Below, one piece after another: positions 7,343 through 16,030 of a stretch of DNA of 16,030 bases; the first letter of the stretch is position 1, and every line of letters begins with the position of its first letter. The stretch comes from Tubulinosema ratisbonensis (lineage: Eukaryota > Microsporidia > Tubulinosematidae): positions 1 to 16,030 of the forward strand of contig RCSS01000785.1 of NCBI GenBank assembly GCA_004000155.1, given 5' to 3'. The position numbers and the translations under genes were made by a program. Below the pieces are notes generated by a model, which was given only the letters and a program-made list of their open reading frames with translations, was not told the origin of the DNA and did not search any database.

Positions 7343-9491
7343 AATATTTAATTTTATGATGCCACAGTGGTAAAATTAAAACTAAGATTTAAATAATTTA
7401 TATTTATCCCTTAAAATCTTATACGAAAAAGAGTAACGTAAATAAATTTAAAATGATAAAATTTACTCATTAAACAAAGAAAGAAGCCACAAAGAATGCG
7501 AAAGGGCATCTCAGTCGTCAAAAAAAAGAGCAGCATTTTTGAAAATTTTCAGGAACCGGTATATCTTTATCGCCACACAACAGTTCCTATCAATTTGAGT
7601 TAGTCAATTTTTAATTTAACAGAAAAAGCAAAGCGTGAATAGATTTATTTGGATTGTCTTTTATTCTTAAAACTGAGAGCATTTATCATGTGAAAATTCA
7701 AATTGAATTATTAAGGATACAAAAGCTCTTTTCGCATCAATACCTTATTTCTCTCTGTATTTTTTATTTAAAGTTTACCGAAAACATGGTTATTCACGAG
7801 ACATTAAGAAGGATTTTTAGTTACAAATTTATTTTAAATGGAACAAAATAATCTTAAAAAAATCTTTTTATAGTTTTAAACAGACCATAAAAGCTTTGAT
7901 ACAAAGACAGAAATTATCCCACACTTATTTTTATTTACAGAGACATGGCGGTATTTAATTCGGTCTTAAGAATCTAGTCTTGTTTTGATTAAAAACGTCC
8001 ATAAATATTCAAGAGAAAATTCTTACTTTTTAAATGAATTTGTGTTAAAAATAATTTACGACATGTTGTAATTCTCCTTAAGTTTGAGACAAACTAGAGC
8101 GAATAATAAGTGTGAAATTAGTATTTTTTGTTTTTTAGAGTTTAATTCGAAAACTCACTTGTTTTTATTTTATATACTGCTATAATAATTCTTTCTTCTG
8201 ATTTTTATAATAATGTTCTTTTTATTCCTATAAGTTCTTTTTTATATTATGATTTAACAAGGGTTAAACAGTTATTATTATGATCAATGTAATTTCTATT
8301 ACTTTTTTGAAATAACACATTTATTTTAAAAAATTTGAAAAACATTTTTTAGGTCGTTCTATAATTAATTTAACATTTAAATATAAAATTTACTAGAGAT
8401 TCAAATAAAGAGGTAAAATTTTTATTAATAACACAGATGTTATGTTTTATTTTTCTTTGCAATCTTGAATATCAAAATAAATGTAGGTAGTTTGATCATA
8501 ATACCATTAGAGAAATTCCAAAAATAAAAATAAACCGAGCCAAACGATTTAAATATTTAAATCCAAATTGTATTTTTTTTGTTCAAAACAACAACCTTTC
8601 ATTGAATTAAGGCCATTCAGATATCTTAGTATAAAATCTTTATATATTACCTAATCTATTACGAAAGTTTTTGCTGTAGTACAATTCTTTTTTTTTAAAA
8701 ATTAAAATGTTTTTTTATAATCTTATAAAAAGTTTTTAATATAAAATAATCTTGATTTTTGTAAAAAAATAAAATTATTTTTAATATAGAAACCAATATA
8801 ATCAAAAAAATGTTATATACATTCTTAATTAAAAATATTTTGATTGTAAATATGTGCAAATACCCCAAAATATTAAAGTTATCTAAAAATAAAAACATAT
8901 TTAAGAACGTCTTTAATTATTTTATCACAGAAGATAATGAAAAAATGGGGTAAAAAATAAATTAGTTTAAACTTTGTCATTCTAAAACCTTCTTATTTAA
9001 ATTTAACATTACTCTTATAGAAACTAGTCAAATACCTTATACACATACAAATTTAAATTAGTATTTATGCGTAGTAAATTTATAAAGGTGCATATTGCAA
9101 TAATTAAGAAGAAAACTAGAATAATGAAATCGGAAATTAAAATTTTTTATTTTTATTTTTTCTTTTTCAATCATCGATTGCTTTTTTGTGGGATAATATA
9201 TATTTTCTACACTTTTTTTAGAGGGTGAGAATTTTCGCTAATTTTATTTTTTTTGAAAACAAATCACATTCTTAAAATTAGAAAAACATGCAGCCTGAGA
9301 ATAATTATATTTTATATTTGCATTAAAAAATTTGTCATAAGAAAAAAATATAAATGATATAATTTATCATAACTTTGTCTTAGTAAGTTCTCTCTTTGTT
9401 ATCTTTAATTTTAGAATATTTAAACTCTTAAAATTTATTTTTATGAATGATAACTTTTTAAAAGAAACTAATAGTTTAAAAAAGTTAGGTA

Positions 9492-10294
9492 ATGTACAAG
9501 AATATAAAAAAAAAGAAAAGTTTAGAAGAATCTGATTCTATCAGTAATTCAGAAATAACACCATTAGAAAATACAGAAGATAAATTTTCACCTTCTAAAG
9601 CAAAACTTATAGATTTTTATCAAATTTATCCCTGGCATATTTATTTGGCATATCAAGTTATACAATTCTTCAAAAAACACGAGTCTATAGCTATGTATAT
9701 AGGTCCAGTATTCAACCTTTTGATGTCATCAATTATGTTTGCTGTGATTTTAAATACGATTGCAAATACAATTTCTATTTATTTAATTATTTTCTTTGCT
9801 TTTAATGTTCTTTCATTTGTAATCAGATGTCTATTAAATTTCATTAATTTAAAACATTGCGTAAATTATTACAACTTGGCTGCTGCAATATTAAAATTAG
9901 CATTTATCGTAACTTTAAGAATAATTTTAGGTATTACTTACCCAACTTATAAAAATATTTTAGGCGAATCCTTACTTTTATTATCTATGATGTTTTTATT
10001 TGTATTTTTTGCTCCAATTGCCAAATATGAAAACAATACAACCATAATGATATCTTCTTTTGTTTGTTATTTATCATTATAGTAACTTTCTTTGTATATT
10101 TTTCTTTTGATTTGGTTTTTATATTGTATTTGCTATCGCAACTTATTAATTTGTTCGTTTATTTGGTTAACTACTTCACATATGATGATTATTTTTTTAT
10201 GATCGATCATTTACATTTTTCAGGGTTGTATTATTTATATGTTCTTTCTCTGATTTTTAATAATAGTTTAATTTTGAATTATATGGGTAGTTAA
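9492..10294 (+). CDS. Multi-span membrane protein of unknown function (family member B), frameshifted
   Basis: Two overlapping frames read as one gene. The first (9492-10082, 196 residues) has a hydrophilic start (KKKKSLEESDSISNS, then EITPLEN) and about four to five hydrophobic spans (near 68-91, 93-117, 125-148, 157-176 and after 183). It stops at TAG 10080-10082. A second frame, open from 10031 to TAA 10292-10294, continues with more spans (IIIVTFFVYFSFDLVFILYL) and ends in SGLYYLYVLSLIFNN. One missing base in the T-rich stretch at about 10053-10080 would join them into roughly 262 residues, close to the 263 of the gene at 5279. Function is unknown. An ATG at 9443 opens a frame that would extend the N terminus by about 16 residues if the A9 run at 9516-9524 were one base shorter. 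AATAAA lies at 10299-10304. Pseudogene and sequencing error both remain possible. Confidence 0.65.
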
Positions 10295-11054
10295 ATTAAA
10301 TAAAGTCAAATTTTTGCTAAAATTGTCATTTAACTGAAAAAGTAAAAATTAAAATTTACACAGTATAATTCTTATAATTTAAATTACATTTTTCTAAAGC
10401 AAACAGATATTCGAGCAATAATTTTTTTAATTAAATTATGAGCTGCTGCTTTACAAATGAAATTTTAAAATTTAAAAACAACATTTTATAATTCAAGTCT
10501 AAACTTGATTCTAAATTAGAGTATCTTTAATTAGAATTTAAACCATTACATATTGAAATTTACCTGATTTATATATATCAGCCGTAAAAATTATGTTATT
10601 ATGCTATTTTTTCAATAATAATTTATCTACCTTTCATTCTTAAAGTTTTTTGATTGAAATTAGTAGTATAACTAAAAAGCAAAAATCTTTAAATCTATTA
10701 TGTAGCAATTTGTTAAAACCCTCTTTTAAGGTAATAAAATTGTTTTGATTCATAGTTTATAAATTTCAATAACGAAGTATATTCATCGATTATATTTTAA
10801 CACATTTCTTATATCACTTTAAGTATATTCTAATATATTCAATCTACTAAAAAGTTTAATAATTAATTTTGTTAGACTTATTTTCATTTATTTACATTTA
10901 TAAAAGCACAATCTTATTTTTATAATTTTACGTGAAAAAAATTTTGTTTCAATTTTATAACAACTCATTTAAAATAAAATCGGTTAATTTTTATTATAAA
11001 CGTCTACATTGACTACTGGCAAAACAAAAGATAAATGTGTAATGATATCTTCAT

Positions 11055-11165
11055 TTAAAGCACGCAACTTAAGTTTTTTTAACATTCATAAAATGCACGT
11101 TGTGGGTTTTAGTGGGGAAAGGCTCGCGGTATCTTCATATGTACCTAATTATCTAGTAACAGATT
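11055..11165 (-). repeat. Dispersed repeat, copy 4
   Basis: Positions 11102-11165 align with 7101-7165 at roughly 75-80% identity by eye, including the shared 15-base gtgggttttagtggg and the 11-base tacctaattat. The flank 11055-11100 is a weaker match to 7050-7100. It is in the same orientation as copy 3. Confidence 0.5.
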
Positions 11166-12279
11166 ACACAATATGCTATTTACTGGACGAGTGTTTTTAT
11201 GTCATATGTAGATGGTATTGTGATAGCTCTAGAATGGATGTCTCATTCACAGAACTCAGAAAAATTTTTATTATTTTAAATTGTTTAACTTTCAAAAAAT
11301 ATTGATCGTTGTAAGTTTTCTTTACATTTTTATTATCTTTTAGATGATGATTTAGGCTATTATAATAAAATTTAAAACATTTAACAACAAATAATATTGA
11401 ACACGATAAAAATTCTTAAATAAATAATTTGCTGTATATCTGTGAACTTGCTGTATAATTTTCACAAGACGCCATCTCATAAAAATATATAAAATCGAAT
11501 CACAACAAATATGTAACTCATTTTTAGTTTAGAAATCAACTAATAATTATAAGTCTTGTTACGTGTAATATTTTTACACATTAGAAGAGATGGTTTTAAA
11601 ACCTTATATCTATTTAAATCTTTTTTCAAAGCTCGTAGAAAATAAAATTGAAAACCTTTTTTATTCTGTAAAATATTAGCTATCTTGATTCAATTTGATC
11701 GTTAAATCGATTTTAGAAAACGTGTTCTTATGAAATGTAAATATTTTTAACGAGAAAGTGAATCTGTAAAAATTATTTTAAAAAAAATAAAAGAGCAAAG
11801 AATATTAAAAAGCTATTTAATAGATAAGAACTCAAAAAAATTTTGTAGAAATCTATTATAACGATTTATTACTAAGAATCCAATGCAAATTTTTTAATTA
11901 AGATGTTTAGACTCCATAAGCTCGATGCTCACCATAATCAATTGCCATAAGTTAATGTTTGTATTTAAATAAGATGTTAATAATCGAAATAGCTCGCTTT
12001 AGTTGATTTAAAGTTAAAATTAATATCGTATAAATCATAACTATTAAATACATATAATTTATTACATTTTTATTGATGTTATCGCCTTTATTATAGAACT
12101 AACTTTAACTTAAGTTTCAACCATTCATTCAAAACAAACTTAAAAAATAAAAATTGTATTAAAACAATAATTTTCTTTTGAAAAATTTTGTACTAATTTA
12201 ATTGCTTATTAAATAAAATTGGCTTGTAATGTATTTAAGACAAGTGCTCTCAAATATCACAAAAAACAAATATCGTTAA

Positions 12280-12756
12280 ACAATATTAATTGATGATATT
12301 ATGTTTCCTGAACTTGTTATTATTTTAAGATGTTACATTCTTCAGAATTTTGATACTAAAGTAAAACAAAAAGAAAATTACATAAAAAAATGCTCAAAGT
12401 ATTATCTAAACATCCACGATAAAAATTTAGTACCCCAAAAAAAGAATTTATTATGGTAAATTAACGAAGAATGGTTGGTGTTAATTGATTAAGGACAACA
12501 AACAAAAACCCCTTCTTTTCAAAGGGCTTATAGGAGAGATAAATTTTATTGTAATTTTTCACTTATAAAATTACCGCTATATTTTGAGGCCGAGCCGATT
12601 TTTAAATTTACAAACTTATTAAATATTAAAATTTTAGGCAGGACCAGGGATAATGCTTGTTTTGAAAAAACAAAGACTTAACTTTTAGCCAATTTTCGTT
12701 ATATTTACAGAAAATATTCTGGGTCATTTTCGAACCATGCCGTTTTGCAAACATGA
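12280..12756 (+). pseudogene. Possible decayed coding sequence, unrecognised
   Basis: One frame stays open from 12280 to a stop at 12457-12459, with an ATG at 12301. After a second stop at 12490-12492 it stays open for 62 codons to 12679-12681, and then for another 24 codons. The segments share a frame and read as protein-like sequence (for example TPSFQRAYRRDKFYCNFSL and ILGRTRDNACFEKTKT), and this part is less A+T-rich than its surroundings. I recognise no family. At this base composition a 60-codon run alone is not significant, so the call rests on the shared frame and on composition. It may be a transposon or gene relic, or chance. Confidence 0.3.
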
Positions 12757-13238
12757 TTTTTAATATTAAGCTGAACTTACAAATTGATTTAAACAAATAC
12801 TTATTCTTAAGAAATTATATACTCTTTATGGAATATAAGAGACTAGGATTTTATTGTATATTTTAATGTGTTCTATAGTTTATAAAAAAAGAATTGAATT
12901 GATTAATTTTTTTCACGATTAAAACTTATTCAATTAAAAATTACTGCCCAAAATACAAATACTTTTTTCGATATTGTCAAAAATTATCTTTTATTCATAA
13001 TAAAAACATAAAGCTGGCTTTTTTTCTTCTAAAATCAAAAATTAGGCTCACCTTTTTATATAAATAACAACTAAAAATATACTTTAGCATAAAAATATAG
13101 CTCTTTCTTTAGCTTATTCTTTTTAATCCAAAACCTTAAAATTTTTCCTATGATAATTTTTAATATTTATGGTTTATCGGTAATTTTTCAATCTAAATGA
13201 TAACAGAATTCTTTTTATCATTTTATTAAAAAAAGCCA

Positions 13239-14117
13239 ATGGATTTATCAGATCAACACAACCAAATAATTGTAATAAATCAAGAAACTTTACCCCAAGA
13301 AAGACCGAAAACAATAAAAGAAAAAACACAGGGCTATTTTTTTAGGCTCACACCCAAAACACCAAAACAAAAAACCCTTTTAACTTTTATAAACCCAGTC
13401 TTTGAAGATAATTTTGAAGAACCAACAAATGATGTTGTTACACCAAAGAAACAAGAAATCAAACAAGATAAATTAACAGACATGATAAAGAATCATGTTT
13501 ATAAAAACGAAACAAAATTTAAATTATCAACTTGTTTGCTAAATTATACTTTACAGATTCTATTTTTTTCATTAATATATTCAAAAACAAACGGCGATTT
13601 GTCACTTCTGTACATTTTATTTATAACGAATCTTTTTTTTACACTGATAAGAAATTTGTCTTTCAAATTCGATTTTCTTTTTACAGTCAATATTTGTAAT
13701 TTTTTATTATTTTCTTTTAACATATTTCTTTTAATATTTTTCTATGTCCGATATTTATCATCTTTTGTGTTTAAAACTGATTATTATAAAATTTTGATCT
13801 TCGGAATCAATTTTTTATCAATTATTTTTTATTTACCTTTTACGAAAAAGTGTCACAACCTTTTAATTAAGGGGATAAGTGGTATTTCGTTAATACTTTT
13901 TTATTTCTTATTTTATGTTATTTTTTATTATGACTGTATAACTTTGTTTTGTTTTTTCTCTATGTTGTTTATCAGTTTAGTAAATTTTATTACTTTTTTA
14001 GTTTACAATAAAGAAATTTTTTGGGCTGATGGGATGTATTATTCATTTTTATTCTCCGTTCATTGTGATCTTATTAATTTGAGTGAATATTTAAAAACCA
14101 AAAATATTGTTAATTAG
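13239..14117 (+). CDS. Multi-span membrane protein of unknown function (family member C)
   Basis: A 292-residue product that I do not recognise. Residues 1-95 are hydrophilic, rich in Gln, Lys, Thr and Pro (TPKTPKQKT at 38-46) with an acidic patch (FEDNFEEPTND, 55-65), and probably cytosolic. Six or seven hydrophobic, Phe/Leu/Ile-rich spans follow, near 98-115, 120-138, 145-170, 184-201, 210-230 and 232-255, with a last weak one at about 266-282. The segment ADGMYYSFLFSVHCDLIN (263-280) corresponds to the ends of the genes at 5279 and 9492 in pattern and in position relative to the C terminus. ATG 13239 is the first in-frame start; an upstream ATG at 13197 is out of frame and ends quickly. 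AATAAA lies at 14153-14158. Role unknown. Confidence 0.78.
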   Translation: MDLSDQHNQIIVINQETLPQERPKTIKEKTQGYFFRLTPKTPKQKTLLTFINPVFEDNFEEPTNDVVTPKKQEIKQDKLTDMIKNHVYKNETKFKLSTCLLNYTLQILFFSLIYSKTNGDLSLLYILFITNLFFTLIRNLSFKFDFLFTVNICNFLLFSFNIFLLIFFYVRYLSSFVFKTDYYKILIFGINFLSIIFYLPFTKKCHNLLIKGISGISLILFYFLFYVIFYYDCITLFCFFSMLFISLVNFITFLVYNKEIFWADGMYYSFLFSVHCDLINLSEYLKTKNIVN

Positions 14118-15074
14118 ATTTAATGATATTGATAAAGTACTTTTTTTCTTTAAATAAAAATTATAATTTTATTTTTTAAGAAAAGTAAGTTTTCTATAAA
14201 ATATTGTGGCAAATGAAATTTATACATTTTCTGTTTTAATTTCTAAAAAACCTTTTTATGATAAAATACCAGAAGAAATCATTGTTATACCATAAATGAA
14301 GAAACTTTAAAAAATTTCATTAATTTTACGAAAATCAAAAATAATATCTTTTTATAAACGAAATCTCTTTGTGTATTTCACAAAATTTATAAAATTGAAG
14401 AGTTAAAAATTTTTTGGTGTGAATTTTTTTATTACACCTAAATCATAAGAAAAACCAATGATATTTTAAACAAATTTTAATTAATTTTTATGTAATTAAG
14501 ACTAAAAAACCAAATTTTTACTTAAATACAAAAGAATGAAATACAAATCTGTTATATCTTTGAGAATTAACACCTATAAATAGATAATATAAGTAAACAA
14601 ATTTTAAATTTGATTATATGGTTTTAGTACTTCATACCCTAGGAGTAAAAAAACATGATTTCACTCTATCAACTGCCTAAGTCTACCTTACCTTGCAGGC
14701 TTTGGTAGAGGAAACGAACATAGTTACGTATACCTTTCTTTGAAATACCTGAAAAAATTAAAAAGGATTGTAGTTGAGATTCAACTCATGAATTGTATCT
14801 CTTAAATCTATAAAATACGGCAATTAAAGTATAAAAAATAATGTTTATATTTATTACACCATAAGATACAATTTAAAAGTAAGGCATATGTTGCGTTGAA
14901 TGATAAATTAAAAATCAATATGTACAGGTTCATATGTGAAACTTACTAAAAAATAAAATATCTTTTAAATTTTTAAGAAAATTAAACAATAAAAAAATCT
15001 TTCATTAAAATATAGATTTGCACTTTTTTTCTTGTTGTACGTCATTTTACTTATCAAATATTTTAAAATATTAA
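14118..15074. other. Spacer with repeat copy 2 and a possible small coding relic
   Basis: It contains dispersed-repeat copy 2 at 14662-14750. At 14200-14441 two frames joined near 14288 read VLISKKPFYDKIPEEIIV then TINEETLKNFINFTKI, followed by a stop and a further open stretch. This is protein-like but too short to be statistically distinct from chance, and no family is recognised. The remainder is A/T-rich. Confidence 0.4.
14662..14750 (+). repeat. Dispersed repeat, copy 2
   Basis: Positions 14662-14706 match 1326-1370 at 43 of 45, including a perfect 35-bp block (14672-14706 against 1336-1370). The flank to about 14740 aligns more weakly with copy 1, through gttacgta against gtacgttg. It is in the same orientation as copy 1, about 13.3 kb away. 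Confidence 0.7.
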
Positions 15075-15653
15075 TCATTCATTTGTTAAATCTAATTTCT
15101 CTAATTCTGTTGAAATATTATCACTCAATTCTTCACATTTTAATTCATCATTTTTTCTTAACAAATTATTCTCATAAAAATTAATATTTTTATGTTTTAA
15201 TACCTTTTGTATCACAGATACATATACTTTATCATAACAGCAGTTACCTAAAGCATCTCCAAACTGTCTCAGTGCCCTTTTAATTGCATCTGTCACTGCT
15301 TCTTTCTTTGCTTTCTCAAATGCATTAACTTTACTTCTTTGGTTTTCGCTGCTTCCAAACCCAATATCCTCTTTAAAATTACCATCCACTAAACTAACCC
15401 TCACCACTACACTTACTCCCAAGCTGATTTTACCAACTGATTCATCACAAAAATCTAAAGTTACACTTTTTATTTCTGATGACCATCCATCATAGCCAAA
15501 TATATTATTTGCAATAGAAATTGCTACCCATCCTTCTATATATGCTAGCTTAGTACCATTAAAGCCTTGTCTATATGAAATGTACTCTGGTCCTAATTTT
15601 TTTGAGAGAAGTGATTGGATTCTTTTTCTAGTTTTCTTTTTTATGCTGTGCAT
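15075..15653 (-). CDS. RAD52: RAD52 single-strand annealing protein (N-terminal domain only)
   Basis: The 192-residue product is a clear RAD52/Rad22 homologue. This nuclear recombination mediator forms a ring, anneals complementary single strands and helps load RAD51. The conserved N-terminal core is nearly complete: LGPEYISYRQGFNGTKLAYI (20-39), EGWVAISIANNIFGYDGWSS (40-59), VRVSLVDGNFKEDIGFGSSE (84-103), then AFEKAKKEAVTDAIKRALRQ (111-130), then FGDALGNCCYDKVY (131-144). After about 150 there is only a short, charged tail. The long C-terminal half that carries the RPA- and RAD51-interaction regions in yeast and animals is absent, consistent with microsporidian gene shortening. The stop is TGA. 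A perfect 16-bp palindrome (15057-15072) lies just past it. The gene faces away from the Sec61-beta-like gene, with 89 bp between start codons. Confidence 0.96.
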   Translation of the reverse strand: MHSIKKKTRKRIQSLLSKKLGPEYISYRQGFNGTKLAYIEGWVAISIANNIFGYDGWSSEIKSVTLDFCDESVGKISLGVSVVVRVSLVDGNFKEDIGFGSSENQRSKVNAFEKAKKEAVTDAIKRALRQFGDALGNCCYDKVYVSVIQKVLKHKNINFYENNLLRKNDELKCEELSDNISTELEKLDLTNE

Positions 15654-15742
15654 GATTTACAAACCAAAATTTTAATAAAATAAATACATTTTTTTATATA
15701 AAATTTTTTTAATTTATTTATTTTATTAAATTTTATCCTTAA
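15654..15742. promoter_or_regulatory. Divergent promoter region between RAD52 and the Sec61-beta-like gene
   Basis: The 89 bp between two opposed start codons must hold both promoters and 5' leaders. It is almost pure A/T. A TATA-like tatataaaa at 15695-15703 is 40 bp before the plus-strand ATG. The minus-strand leader reads gtttgtaaatc before its ATG, and the gene at 5279 has a similar ctttgtaac before its ATG. Neither motif is proven to be functional. Confidence 0.35.
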
Positions 15743-16015
15743 ATGAAGAAAATAGAAGTAAAAAAACATGTTCCATCACAAACCAAAAATAAAAGAGAAA
15801 TAATCAATAAATTATTGTCTGATGAACTTAAGCCGATTCAGTTAACACCTGTCCATGTTTTAATTATATCTTTATTGTTTATGGCTAATGTGTTTTTATT
15901 ACATTTATACTCTAAGTTTGGGTCTAGTTCTTCCTCCTTACAAATTGTTTTTGCTATGCTTATGGTTTTACTTTCACTGTTTTTCGGCCTTTCTTTGAAT
16001 AAAAAAGCATGTTAA
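15743..16015 (+). CDS. SEC61B: Sec61-beta-like ER translocon subunit with an extra membrane span
   Basis: A 90-residue small ER membrane protein. Residues 32-59 (with TPVHVLIISLLFMANVFLLH at 35-54, then LYSKF) match the Sec61-beta/Sbh1 signature, a Pro-Val motif entering the single tail-anchor span and ending in Leu-His then a Lys-aromatic pair. Sec61-beta supports co-translational protein import at the ER channel. The N terminus (1-31) is basic and hydrophilic, as expected for the cytosolic side, but shorter than in animals. Unusually the protein does not end after the span. A Ser-rich linker (GSSSSS, 60-65) leads to a second hydrophobic span (about 66-84) and the tail LNKKAC. KKAC fits a C-terminal KKxx ER-retrieval signal, which would be cytosolic in a two-span hairpin. 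Another small ER protein with a coincidental resemblance remains possible. Confidence 0.65.
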   Translation: MKKIEVKKHVPSQTKNKREIINKLLSDELKPIQLTPVHVLIISLLFMANVFLLHLYSKFGSSSSSLQIVFAMLMVLLSLFFGLSLNKKAC

Positions 16016-16030
16016 TGTTTTGAATGTTTA

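Larger units (their letters stand above)
6071..9442. other. 3.4-kb gene-poor spacer
   Basis: The supported contents are dispersed-repeat copy 3 (7043-7170) with its adjoining hairpin, and a short A-rich tandem repeat (7291-7342). A somewhat less A+T-rich stretch at 7475-7851 might be a decayed coding region. It includes a 65-codon open frame at 7654-7851 that starts only at TTG and matches nothing known to me. A hydrophobic 67-codon antisense frame at 8695-8898 is low-complexity and probably chance. Nothing else was recognised on either strand. Confidence 0.5.
10295..13238. other. 2.9-kb gene-poor spacer
   Basis: It holds dispersed-repeat copy 4 (11055-11165) and a possible decayed coding stretch at 12280-12756. 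An open frame at 11009-11305, starting only at TTG, runs through the repeat copy and is not supported as a gene. The remainder is A/T-rich sequence with dense stops, and no RNA gene was recognised. Confidence 0.5.

Noticed and set aside
8695..8898. 67-codon hydrophobic minus-strand frame
   Set aside because: It is low-complexity Ile/Phe/Lys sequence expected by chance at this base composition; no conserved feature.
11009..11305. 98-codon frame starting at TTG
   Set aside because: It has no ATG start, runs through repeat copy 4, and the frame is not kept in copy 3.
1..16030. CRISPR array, bacterial operon or phage module
   Set aside because: No regularly spaced repeats or Shine-Dalgarno-led gene clusters, and all recognisable genes are eukaryotic.

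Overview
The window looks like nuclear DNA from a microsporidian or a comparably reduced eukaryote. It is very A+T-rich by eye. Its recognisable genes are intronless, short and eukaryotic: an Orc1/Cdc6-type AAA+ ATPase, a ZIP metal transporter, a RAD52 single-strand-annealing protein and a Sec61-beta-like ER membrane protein. Genes are sparse, with spacers of 0.4 to 3.4 kb that hold transposon relics and degenerate repeats. That fits the expanded, gene-poor microsporidian genomes (Edhazardia-like) better than the compact ones. The species is inference. Four single-base ambiguities (n) show this is a draft assembly, so small indels may be sequencing errors.

Layout. Positions 1-2050 are a transposon graveyard. 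A broken IS1595/ISXO2-like (Merlin-type) transposase relic lies at 444-936. A G+C-richer repeat with tRNA-like promoter boxes lies at 1308-1507, and a second zinc-ribbon transposase fragment at 1687-1930. Next come the Orc1/Cdc6-like gene (2053-2808, +, apparently cut short by a frameshift) and the ZIP transporter (3271-4044, +). Positions 4045-14117 carry three widely spaced multi-membrane-span proteins of unknown function (5279-6070 -, 9492-10294 + with an internal frameshift, 13239-14117 +). They share length, architecture and a C-terminal Tyr-containing motif, and look like a diverged lineage-specific family. The long gaps between them hold degenerate copies of one dispersed repeat and a few possible decayed coding stretches. 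The right end has RAD52 (15075-15653, -) and a Sec61-beta-like gene (15743-16015, +) head to head, sharing an 89-bp promoter region.

The genes do not form one pathway. Replication licensing, metal uptake, recombination and ER translocation functions are simply neighbours, as is normal in a eukaryote. The items most worth a second look are the unknown membrane-protein family, the two-span Sec61-beta-like protein with a C-terminal dilysine motif, and the dispersed repeat with Pol III-like boxes.
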